Below, piece after piece: positions 42,261 through 53,150 of a stretch of 64,000 nt of DNA (its first letter is position 1; every line of letters begins with the position of its first letter). This DNA comes from Prostheceraeus crozeri. Lineage: Eukaryota > Platyhelminthes > Polycladida > Euryleptidae. The stretch is from contig CAJQUW010007252.1 of the NCBI GenBank assembly GCA_907163375.1, forward strand, positions 124,001 to 188,000. Reading direction: 5' to 3'. The position numbers and the translations under genes are program-made. Under the pieces are notes generated by a model. The model was not told the DNA's origin and did not search any database. It saw only the letters and a program-made list of their open reading frames with translations.

Positions 42261-44058
42261 CTGTCTCCAATAAAACTTTCTACCACCGTGAAAGTAAGTT
42301 ACAAGACAATCTACACTGTGCAGTAAAACCTTTTCGATAAAACTTTCTAATGATGTGATGAGTTCGGTCAGTCATACCACGTCAATGATCAAACTTTATT
42401 TTCACAAACGTGCGTCGCGGTAAATTATTTGACTACACTAACGCTTACATTTCATGACACTTGTGTTTCATAAAACGTCATGATCGAACTTTTCTAACTA
42501 TACATCAACCTGTGCTGGAGTAAAACCTTCTAAAACTTTCTAGTGCTGTGATGAGTTCGGTCAGTCATACAACGTCAATGATCAAACTTTATTTTCACAA
42601 ACGTGCGTCGCGGTAAATTATTTGACTACACTAACTTTGCAAACCATGATACACTTTCTAACGACACTCACGAATACAACTTCGATTATCAGACTTTACT
42701 TTCTCAAACGGGTGTCACAGTAAAATTATTTGACTACACTAACTTTCTAAACGATGATACACTTTCTGACTAGACTTGCGAATGAAACGTTGATGATCAA
42801 ACTTTCTAACTATACATCAACCTGTGCTGCAGTAAAACCTTTGTACAACATGATAAAGTTTCTGACGACACTGACAAGAGCTTGTTCACTAGCGAAGAGA
42901 GAAGTCTGTGATGTGTTGCGTGTGGCGCATGAATGTCCTCCCGTTTCATCCCTTCATCATTTCGTCTCCGTGATAGAGACAAAAAGAACTGATGGTTCAT
43001 TCTCCCATGGTTGGCCAACTGTCGGGAGACAAGTGCAATGGAGATTTTATGAGGCAACCTGTGGCGGATAGATAAATGTCGCCCTGGCGGTCAGAGTACA
43101 ACGTTGAGACGAAAGGCAACCACTTGCAAACATGACGCAGAGAGGTTTCACAAGGATTACCATTGCCCACGTCCCGTGCAGTACTCATCGCTACGGACTT
43201 CACCGCTGTCTCGAAAGAACGCTCACACACAGGAAGTATCAGACTGAAAATCTCCGTGACTTGCACCGTCCATGACTTGATCGCCAGACATGAAAACCGG
43301 TGGAGTTGGTATGAGGTTGACAGACTTTGATCAGCTTGATAGCAAGCCGTAGAGAGCTTGATTCACCAGCGTTTTGCAATGGAGATGTTTAGAGGCCACC
43401 CATGACAAGATAGCTAAGACTCAACCGATTGGCGTTCAAAGTGCTACGTTGAGAACTGTGTCAAATGCCCAACATGAGACATGAGTTGCCCCAGCGGTTT
43501 CGGTCTAAACTATGACACACTCCCTTGCCACACTTATCACTACGGCATCGTCCGCCGTCCCGAAGGAACACCCTGTCAGTGGAATATTACAGCAAAACTC
43601 TCCGTGTCTTGCTCGCTTTCAGTGAAAAGCTGCTTGTAACATGAAAAGACTGGCTCAGACATCATTAAAAATCCTCTAGTTGACTTCAGTAGGGTCGAAA
43701 ACCCCAGAAAACCTCCAAAACTAGTGAATTTAAATTTTTCAACTTTTTAGTACTACTTATGAAATCACTTAGGGCAGGTCAATAGCGACCGAACCTTTTT
43801 TGAATCAAGTCAAACGGACTTGTAGAAGCAAAGTTACAAGCCTTTAAAGTTTTGGAGTCTTTTATGGCCTGGAGACGAAGGCCATCTCCTGGCGAACCTC
43901 TAAGTCTGACGCCTTAGCTGACTTCAGCAATGAAATTTTAAGTCGGTTTCTTACAGAAACCCGGCTTTTCAGATTTCCAATGCTATCATCGGAGCTCCAG
44001 AGTTCACCTACCCCAACCCAGTCGGGAGGAGAACTGATTTCCACAAGCCGAGTTTCCA

Positions 44059-44093
44059 CTTATATAGTGTGTGGCGATCAGCTGATGACGTAA
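44059..44093 (-). promoter_or_regulatory. TATA box and CRE-like site in right arm
   Basis: Mirror image of 30619-30653: TGACGTAA (44086-44093 as written on plus) and CTTATATA (44059-44066), pointing inward on the minus strand. Confidence 0.5.
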
Positions 44094-45774
44094 TACCCAT
44101 CATCCAAACACTAAAAACCCGTCTATCTCCGGTTCTAGTGCTCCGATGGAGCTGGAAATTCACCATTGTCATGTAGAATTTGACGCTGAATCCGAATCTG
44201 CCCTCCATTTTCCCATCCGATGCTTCGTTTTGGCTCTACAGCCCACAGCCATCGCAAAAATTGTAACTCGGTCGTTTTTCGGAAAAAGGATGAAACATTT
44301 TTTCTCTACGATGGCTTTCAAATTTAGCATGCCGAAGCAGAATTTGACGCTGATTCCAAATCTGGTCTCTGATCTCCCGTCCGAGGCTTGCTTCACCCAC
44401 TAGAGCGATTTTCATAAACATTCTAACTCTGTCGTTTTTCGCCAATCTCCAATATCTTAAATGGCGTCTCACATCTAAACGAAGACAGATATGAATTTGT
44501 CTCATTCGTAGCTTTCAAATGATCTATTGCACGACTTTCTACGATGTCTACAACCAAAGTTGGAAGTTTGGCAGGAGGGGGGGGGGGTCAGAATTTTTTC
44601 TCTCCGATGGAGTTGGGAAGTCGTTCCTAGACCCAAAAGTGGCCAAAACGTCCGAATCTGCACTCCATTTTCCCATCCGGGCACTCCTTCCTACCGAAAA
44701 ATGGACTTTCTCATCCCAAAACATCCAACACCTGACTTTTCCAACTCTGACGTTTTCCAACCGTTTTCCTCCCTCAAGCCAAGAAAAGTGTACCAAACTG
44801 AGCTTTCCACTGCATTTTTCTCACTTTTAGCTTTCAAATAAGCTATTGCACGACTTTCTACGATCTGTAACACCAAAGTTGGAAGTTTGCAGGAGGGGGG
44901 GGGTCAGAACTTTTTCTCTCCGAATGAGTTGGGAAGTCGTTCCTAGACCCAAAAGTGGCCAAAACGTCGGAATCTGCACTCCATTTTCCCATCCGAGCAC
45001 TCCTTCTGCCCGAAAAATGGACTTTCTCATCCCAAAACATTCAAAACCTGACTTTTCCAACTCTGACGTTTTCCTACCATTTTCCTCCCTCGAGCCAAGA
45101 AAATTAGTCCAAACTGAGCTTTGCACTGCATTTTTCTCATTCTCAGCTTTCAAATGAGCTATTGCACGACTTTCTACGATCTCTACAACCAAAGGTGGAA
45201 GTTTGGCAGGAGGGGGAGGTCTTCAAAACTTTTTCTCTCCGATGTCGCTGGAAACATCCTTCCTAACCCAAAATTTCACGTAGACTCCGAATCTGGACTC
45301 CATTTTCCCATCCGAGGTCTCCTTCTGCCCGAAAAATGGACTTTCTCATCCCAAAACCTGCCTTTTTCCAACTCTGACGTTTTCAAAGATTCCACCCCTT
45401 GCCTCACAAGAAAACTCCTCCTTCCATCCTTCCCAACCCAAAATTTCACGTAGATTCCGAATCTGAACTCCAATTTCCAATCCGAGACCTCCTTCATGCC
45501 GAATTCCAGCCTTTCTCATCCCAAAACCTCCAAAACCTGACTTTTTTAACTCTACCACTCCACCCCTTCTCCCTTCCGAGATTCCACTCCTACCTGGAAA
45601 ACTCCTGCCTTCCTTCCAGAGGGGGGGTAGGGAACAGTTTTCTCCTCACGGACCCATTCCTCCATCACATCCTTGGCCCTCTTCCTCACCTTCCTTCCAG
45701 AGGGGGGGGCTGAGTCAGCATGATGACTCATCACTGCACCGCACTGTCCTTGCGTCTGGGATGGGGTTACTACT

Positions 45775-45780
45775 ATTATT
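45775..45780 (+). repeat. right 6-bp target duplication
   Basis: ATTATT, identical to 29569-29574. Confidence 0.8.
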
Positions 45781-48424
45781 CCGCTCTTTAATGCACAGTA
45801 CATAGCCTATATAGCAGAGGACCGTTATTATTTGGTACTTAAAAAATTTCGGTAAAGAACTTATTCCTATAGTAATCTAATCTGTGTCACAATCACAACT
45901 CACAATGTGCTTCAAGCGCTTGTAATCATAGTATGTGTGTACAAAGATGTAGAACATTTGCATTCGCTGTTGTGGTGTGGCATGTGGTACTGCCGTAGCT
46001 GGTACCCTCAAAGGGGGATGGAGTGCGGCAACAGACCAGGAGGGGCAAAATTTTCAGGTTGTAACTAATGATAGGGAGGTGGAACTGAGTTTCATAAAAT
46101 TTCAATGCTCTAAATAAAAGTTAATAATCAGCCTGTTAATTACAGATAGATTATTTATTTATTGAGAACCCAGAATGCTCGTAATTCTCATCTTTAGAGT
46201 TGCTGTCAACAGATCACTATTTTGAATGATTTTTACTTAAATATATAGCGTATACTTTTTAGAATGTGTTTCAGCCATATATAGTCATAGTCTACATAGT
46301 TCAATAATTACAACGGATGCGTAGACATACATGTAAAAATGGTGTATTGTCAGGTAGCCTATCGTCTTCGTGATATAAAAATCCGGTCACCTAATCATGT
46401 TATGACTGATGAGCATAAAAGCTGTAGTCTACAATGTATGCTATGTAGAAAAAACTTTCTACTTGAATTTAATCCTTAAGTCTCTGCATTAGAATCATGC
46501 TGATGAATAAATTGATCTCATTAAATTGGATGCGATCTCATCTTATCAATGTGCATGCATGCTAAGAATTACAAAGAGCCTTTTGACTGGAGAAGTATGT
46601 CGTCTATTAATATTACATGTAATTGATTATGAGCTATTCAAACGAAGTGTGATATTTGAAAGTTTAATAAATTATGAAATTATCAAAATGTTAAGAATGC
46701 TATTGCCGGTAATCCACTAATTTTGCCAGCAATCGCAATCGTTGATTCAAAGATCAAATATGCTAGTAGAGACAACAGTAGAGAGCACGAAATCTGAAAT
46801 CTCACCTACATGTACGTGTACATGGAAGTCGAAGTAGAGTGTGGTTAATGATGCGCAAATTCATCCAGTATAATGAAGAAAATGAAGCGAGCCGACACTA
46901 CGGAAACTGTTGATATGGTGGACTTCTGCTTCGGTGGCGAGATGCGAGTGGGACCAGAATTGGTGCATTTGGGAAAGTGGTGAATATGGGGCAACGGTGG
47001 AGGGAAATCAGGAGGATGGCGATGACTTTAAAAGCGTTGATGCTTTATCGAATGCCAATTTTATTGTTGATTAACATCAATGCCGTAGTATTAACATAAT
47101 TGTCGATAAGCTCAATCGTTGCCCCGGCCATATAATCTGAACATGCTCTGTACAAACGCTGATGAATGACGATGATAAATGGTGATATAGCGTTGAAAAT
47201 GATAACTTCTAAATCTATTCAACTAAACATCTAATAAATCTAATTCAACTGTATATTAGAAAAATTATGCACAATATTGACTGTTTCTAGGTTACATGTC
47301 ATCTAGAATAACCGGCGAAATAAACTTCGAACAGTTCTTGACCATACACTTAGGAAATTCTTTTGTATTCATCCAAAAATTACAAGCTTCGCGAAGTATT
47401 TGATTATTTTATTTCCTCCGAAGCAAAAAATAAACTTCGCAATTTTGCCAACCCTACTCACAACATACAACGCTATTACGGATGTAATCAAGAGGCTCTC
47501 CGAGTAATTCTATATTTCTTCTTGGATCGTTGGATTTATACTTCCATCTCCTACTGACGCCTCTCTGCAGACCTAGATGCTTCGACAAGCAATACATCAT
47601 CACATCAGACTAACTGCAGGAATTTTTTATTGACACCCTATTGTTAATGAATGAATTTATACCAATTTGCAAAAATCTACTAAACGAGAAAATTACTGGA
47701 AATGATTAGACAATTTTTATGGATATCATATTCTAAACAACCAATTTTCATAAGGGAAGCTTGACCATTTTGATAACAACGTACTGCCATTCAAAGCTGC
47801 TCCATAAATACAAATTTCAAATATGGTGTTTGAATTTTTGATGTAGCTTTTAATATGCACGTACATTTTTATCGACATTTTGTTGAATTAACAAATACTT
47901 GAAACTTATAATGTTCAGATTACGTGTCTTTTCAGATCTAGTTAGCATTCTTGCATTCTGCATTTCTACTATCAAATGAAATTATTTTGAGTACACGAAC
48001 TAAGAAAGCCTACTAAGTTGCTGCTGTGAAAAGATTAATTGACAAAATTGAGATATACTCATAGGAAGACATTGAGCTTAAACCACTTTGAATAGTTAAA
48101 TTCACTTAAAATATTTTGAGCAATCGGAAAATGTCAGATAAATAACTTTTTTGCAGAAACTGGAAGAATGACTCACTAGGTCTTCTCGGTTGGCACATTT
48201 TTCCTGAAAAAGTCCTTTGATATTATAGTCCGTAGACCCTCCAAACTATTGGGAGCTTTTAAAGTTTTAGTGTGTATTTTTGTAGCCTACGCAGATTAGT
48301 GGGTTATTTTTCCTCCGGAGGTGCTTGTGATGCTAGTGTAAGTAAGGCTGCGATTGAACATGTTCATAATAAGCTAACATTGTCACACCTTTTACCTAAG
48401 CGTGATAAATGTGTTTCGTTTCAG
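45781..48424. other. intron sequence, no element recognised
   Basis: AT-rich, with short frames only. Words such as CTTCGCGAAGT and TCCTCCGAAG near 47370-47440 resemble 23385-23420, possibly a small shared repeat. No exon signals until 48424. Confidence 0.45.
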
Positions 48425-48539
48425 CGAAGAAATGTATAAAGTATTTAACCCTGGTGCTGAACCCACTGACTTCCGGTCTACAGCAAAAATTGATTACTTC
48501 AGTAAAGAAGTTCCTAATAACAAACCGGCGCCGACGAAG
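48425..48539 (+). CDS. host gene exon C
   Basis: A 115-base exon after TTTCAG and before GTAAGG. It encodes EEMYKVFNPGAEPTDF and FSKEVPNNKPAPTK, Pro/Lys-rich and similar in style to exon A. It joins exon B in frame across an intron of about 25.5 kb and ends in phase 0. Confidence 0.75.
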
Positions 48540-48597
48540 GTAAGGTTTGACCGATTGAAAGAAAAATGCTTTTTCTCATATCTAACTTCCTCAACAG

Positions 48598-48660
48598 CCT
48601 CACGATGTAGAATTGGAGCAACCAGTGACGTTTTGGACTGAACACAGAAATCGAATCACA
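48598..48660 (+). CDS. host gene exon D
   Basis: A 63-base exon after CTTCCTCAACAG and before GTAAGTTG, encoding PHDVELEQPVTFWTEHRNRI plus Thr. Intron C-D is only 58 bp, so the gene's own introns are short and the B-C intron has been swollen by transposons. Later exons are not recognised in the window. Confidence 0.75.
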
Positions 48661-48960
48661 GTAAGTTGATTATTCTCAAAGCCTTAAAGATGGAGAGAGA
48701 GAGAGAGAGATGTTTATTCGTTCTTTGAATGACAATCGGAATATATATATACAAGACATTCGAAATGCATTGACAATCAAGATAATAGAAGTATAAAGTT
48801 AATCACAAAAGGAAGACGATGAAATTATGCTCATTTTCGGGAAAAAGAGCTTCTTCGTGAAGATGAACGGGAGTAATAAACAGAAAGTCGACCACTGGGA
48901 CGGGTAGGTGGGAAAGGTCTTTCATGAATGTGTCGGTGAAAGGGATCTCATGCGACACCT

Positions 48961-50331
48961 TTAAAGCTGACGACACCCTTCGCATTGTAAGATCAGGTCA
49001 GTGATGCCCTTTATCCTGAGACATCTGCTTTGAACTCTTTGTAGGCGTCTTGAGTCTTCAGTGGATAAGCCAACGAAGGCGGGAGATGCATACTCAAGTA
49101 AAGTTCTGATGAGGGATTCATATATTAATCTGAAGTCCTTCATTGTTGTACATGACTTCATTCGCAGTAGTATATACATTCGTTGAGCACATAGTCTTTC
49201 AATGTAGGTGACATGAGCACCCCATCCAAAATTCCCATCCATAATGACACCAAGAAAACGGACATTCTGCTTGAAAGTTATATCAGCAAGCTCGCTTTCG
49301 AGATCGACTACTTCCTGAAAATCTCCTCGATATCTGATCAGTCCCGTAGTTTTATGTTTCAGTTGCATATCATTTCTAAATGACCAATTGCGTATGACAG
49401 TAATTTCAGATTTTATTCTCTCAATATCATAACGGACGAAGGACTTTCTAATGCCAAATGTTATTGCAAGGTCATCAACAAACTTCACCATAATAGTGTC
49501 CAAATTAGACGGTTGCAGAGATGAGACGTAGAGACTAAACAGATAAGGACCCAGCAGTGATCCCTGGGGGACACCACTTGTCACCTCACTCAATGCACTC
49601 TTGCGACCATCTAAGGGAACTCGTTGTTGGCGATCACTGAGATATTGCTTCAGCCAAATAACAAACCCTGCTGGAAAGTTCATCTGAAGGACCTTTTGAA
49701 CCAGATCGTGGTGACTTATTTTATCAAAAGCCTTTGAAAAGTCAAAGCTGAGAAATAGTGATGCACCAATTTCAGGATCGTCAGCAAAACGGGTCAACGA
49801 GTCATGCACGGCAATGATGGCATGAGTAGTTGAAGATTTCCTCCTGATCCCAAATTGATTATTGCAAAGAAAAGACGTAAATAACGGTTTCAACTCATCG
49901 AGAATAAACTTCTCAGCAACTTTTGCCGGCACCGGTAGAAGGCTTATTGGACGAAGATCATTAACCTTATGACTTGACGACTTAGGAACAGGAACAATGT
50001 CCGCAGTTTTCCATAGTCTTGGAAACCTTCGCAATCGCAGACTCTCAGTAATAAGGTGATGAATGGGTTCAGCAAGAACTACAGAACACTTTTTGTAAAT
50101 AGCTGTTGGTACATCATCACTACCTGTTGCCTTGAGAGCAAGTTGGGACAAAGCTTGCCATACATGCTCAACACCAAAAGTAGGTAGCCAGCAGTCATCA
50201 CAAATGTCGATAAATGCATGAGATGTAGTTGGGGAGTTCATCGACGCACAGAATTGTTTATTCAACCCCGTGAGAAAGTCGTTGTAGGATTGGCCATTGG
50301 TGCTTACAGTCGTTTTAGACCCATGCTCCAT
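48961..50331 (-). pseudogene. LINE reverse transcriptase
   Basis: 456 codons with the full RT palm: LKATGSDDVPTAIY, LRPISLLPVPAKVAEK, NQFGIRRKSSTTHA, LFLSFDFSKAFDKISHHDL, SGVPQGSLLGPYLFSLYVSS and KFVDDLAIT (FVDD catalytic box), then the QRMYILLRMKSC and RRLQRVQSRCLRI C-terminal motifs. The RT core is uninterrupted; decay is upstream, where the link to the endonuclease (50331-50465) is out of frame, and at the C-terminus near 48961. Confidence 0.85.
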
Positions 50332-50464
50332 CTTAACGTATGACCAAAGGCCTTTGACCGATTTGCTCTACTTACGGAAATGCCTGTATTTTGCTTTAAC
50401 GACCATCCTTTACTTTAGTCTTCAAGTGATTGTACAAAGTCCAATCATTAGCTCGAAACGCTGC

Positions 50465-51362
50465 TCAACGTCGATCAACCAGACATTTGACAAGGGGTGC
50501 AATCCATGGTGCATCAGAGTTCGAAAAATGTATTGCACTACATGGAATCGCTAGCTTGTCATCATACATACAATCGTAGAAAATTTGACACTTCCTGTCA
50601 ATATCATGTTCCGAATAAAAAGCAGAAAAATCGTTGGAAAGGAATCGTTTTTCAAACGCTTCAATATTAGACATCCGCAAGTCGTAAACTAGGCGCTGTG
50701 TGATATCGCTGGACTTCGGCAATTTGTGAAAACCAGCAAACACAATATTATGATCCGAATTTCCGATAGGCGGACCAATTTCCACTCTGTAATTTGGATA
50801 GGAATTCAATAAAACGTCATCGACAAAAATCAAGTCAATATTTGAGTTTCGACGAGTTGATCCGGTTACAATATTCAACAAAGAGTAATTGGCAGTTAGA
50901 AAAGAGCGATTGTATTGATTAAAGTCACTCGCAACTGTAAGCTTATGGTGAGGTAGCTTCTCAAAAATCATGTCTATTTGTTCAACCAGACAGTCAGAAA
51001 ATGATTTGAATTCTGCACTCGCAATGCCTGGAGGAAGATAAAGGTCAATGATCAACAGTCTTAAAGAAGGGATTTGAATGCAACAAACTTCTAGATGTTC
51101 AGAAGATGAAATTTCAATTTTCTCAGATCGAAGATATTTTCTTGACCAAATAGCCACGCCTCCTCGACGCAAATTGTTCACCCGATCTGTACGTTACAAT
51201 CGTATCCATTGATATTAACGGCTTGAGTAGGAGTATTGCAGTTAAGCCAAGTTTCTGTACAAATCCTGGGTTCAACGTAGCGGCATGAGAACGAAGCTCG
51301 TCAACTTTATTATTCAAAGAGCAAAGATTCGTCAGAAATATGCTCGGCAATCTCTCGCTCAT
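50465..51362 (-). pseudogene. LINE endonuclease (frameshifted)
   Basis: 50465-51181 carries RRGGVAIWSRKYL, LTVASDFNQYNRSF (where GDFN is usual) and GPPIGNSDHNIVFAG, the apurinic-endonuclease-type motifs. 51123-51362 carries the N-terminal LTNLCSLNNKVDELRSHAA in another frame. Confidence 0.8.
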
Positions 51363-51891
51363 TTTACAAGAAGCGGTAAAATAGCAATCTGAAAATTTTG
51401 CTCCACTAAGTCAATAACGGCACCATTATAAAGAAGTTTTTTATTTTTGACGAACACAGTTGACCCTGGGTTTTGAGTACGCAATTCATAAGCCTTTTTC
51501 CTTATTTCTGCGATTTCCCTATTCACTTCAACAGGCAAGTCTTCTTGAATGAATACCTTGTTCAAGGGAGAAACAGCTTGCTTGAATAGCCTAGACTTCG
51601 TCAGAAATTGCCTGGTGGTATTTTCGTTGGACTTAACCAACATCAATCTCGGTCTACCATCATTTCGCTCCCTCCCGATACCTCGATACCTCCTCATTTC
51701 GCTCGAATATATCCGGCTTGATTCACAATGCCCAATTCTCGCGCAATCACATCTATGGCATCTTGACAGTTGGATACTGGAGTACCACATACGTCGGTAA
51801 CTTTCTCCGGAAAATTTCTCACAATGAAGGATTCCTTTCGTTTTTCCATTTCGATTGAGAAAATATGCCTCTGAACTAGACCGGGAGCCAT
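51359..51891 (-). pseudogene. LINE ORF1 remnant
   Basis: Two frames: 51694-51891 (KESFIVRNFPEKVTDV, an RRM-like start) and 51359-~51690 (RPRLMLVKSNENTTRQFLTK, LNKVFIQEDLPVEVNREIAE). Together they resemble the C-terminal half of a CR1/L2 ORF1. They are frameshifted at ~51690. Confidence 0.65.
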
Positions 51892-52039
51892 GGGGGTCTA
51901 AGGTAGCTGGAAAGCTAACCAATTCGTCCACTGGGTACCAGATGGATGAACGAGTAATCCTTGGCCTATTCTCGAAAATGAGCTTCTGCCGGGTTTCTCC
52001 GTTGGTGGGTGGGTGGGACAAGGGGGTCAACAATTATCT

Positions 52040-53150
52040 GACCCCCCAAAATTAGCGTACCTTAGCTTGGAAACCTAACCGGATGAGACCAGTGCCAAAT
52101 TGTTCTTTTAACCCACCCAAATACTGAATGGATACTGCCAGAAACTTTCAGTGGTGGGTTGACCCCGCCAGAAGCCCCAAAGCACTCGACCCCCCCCAAA
52201 ATTAGCCTACCTTAGCTGGAAGCCTAACCGGATGGGACAAGTGCCAAATTATTCCTTTTAACCCACCAAATACTGAATGGATACTGCTAGAAACTTTCAG
52301 TGGTGGGTTGACCCCGCCAGAAGCCGCCAAAGCACTCGAGCCCCCCAAAATTAGCCTACCTCAGCTGAAAGCCTAACCAGATGAGACCAGTGCCAAATTG
52401 TTCCTTTTAACCCACCAAATACTGAATGGATACTACCAGAAACTTTCAGTGGTGGGTTGACTGCGCCAGAAGCCCCCATTGACCCCCCAATAATAGCCTA
52501 CCTTAGCTGGAAACCTAACCGGATGGGACAAGTGCCAAATTATTCCTTTTAACCCACCAAATACTGAATGGATACTGCCAGAAACTTTCAGTGGTGGGTT
52601 GACCCCGCCAGAAGCCCCAAAGCACTCGAGCCCCCCAAAATTAGCCTACCTCAGCTGGAAGCCTAACCAGATGAAACCAGTGCCAAATTGTTTTTTAACC
52701 CACCAAATACTGAATGGATACTACCAGAAACTTTCAGTGGTGGGTTGACCCCGCCAGAAGCCGCCAAAGCACTCGAGCCCTCCAAAATTAGCCTACCTCA
52801 GCTGGAAGCCTAACCAGATGAAACCAGTGCCAAATTGTTCCTTTTAACCCACCAAATACTGAATGGATACTACCAGAAACTTTCAGTGGTGGGTTGACTC
52901 CGCCAGAAGCCCCAAAGCACTCGACCCCCCCCCCCAAAATTAGCCTACCTTAGCTGGAAACCTAACCGGATGGGACAAGTGCCAAATTATTCCTTTTAAC
53001 CCACCAAATACTGAATGGATACTACCAGAAACTTTCAGTGGTGGGTTGACTCCGCCAGAAGCCGCCATTGACCCCCCAAAAATAGCCTACCTTAGCTGGA
53101 AACCTAACCGGATGGGACAAGTGCCAAATTGTTCCTTTTAACCTACCAAA
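52040..53150 (+). repeat. ~147-bp tandem repeat, left array (8 units)
   Basis: The marker TAGCCTACCTTAGCTGG (with small variants) recurs near 52050, 52202, 52350, 52493, 52640, 52787, 52940 and 53082, a mean period of about 147 bp. Units share TGCCAAATT, TTTTAACCCACC and GAAACTTTCAGTGGTGGGTT. Confidence 0.9.

Larger units (their letters stand above)
29575..45774. mobile_element. 16.2-kb element with ~5-kb terminal inverted repeats and 6-bp target duplication
   Basis: Both ends read AGTAGTAACCCCATCCCAGA inward. ATTATT stands outside each end (29569-29574, 45775-45780). The left arm (29575-34336) and right arm (40669-45774) are inverted copies; large stretches are identical, for example frames 30653-30850 and 43862-44059. 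The right arm is longer because of extra tandem units. The 6.3-kb centre holds two convergent genes (34526-35014 plus, 37243-38463 minus) and direct repeats. A 5'-AG end, a 6-bp duplication and this size match Polintons/Mavericks, but I find no DNA polymerase B, integrase, ATPase, protease or capsid frame. A non-autonomous derivative or a different family is possible. Confidence 0.8.
40669..45774 (-). repeat. right terminal inverted arm
   Basis: Inverted copy of the left arm, ~350 bp longer, mainly because the outer tandem field (44500-45560) has about one more unit. G-runs near 44577 and 44895 and C-runs in the left arm (29790, 30103) differ in length. The inner edge is where GCGATAGCAATGAGC stops matching, at ~40669. 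Confidence 0.85.
48691..51890 (-). mobile_element. CR1/L2-like LINE, 5'-truncated and decayed
   Basis: On the minus strand: ORF1 remnant, endonuclease, RT, and a 3' end reading AATAAACATC then (CT)n (48691-48709). Several frameshifts separate ORFs. The 5' end meets the satellite-ended element at ~51890. Confidence 0.8.

Noticed and set aside
29575..45774. Assembly artefact producing a false palindrome
   Set aside because: The arms differ by indels and tandem copy number, the centre is unique, and the ends carry a 6-bp duplication. It cannot be excluded fully without long reads.
29575..45774. Autonomous Polinton/Maverick
   Set aside because: No polymerase B, retroviral-type integrase, ATPase, protease or capsid-like frame was seen in the centre or arms.
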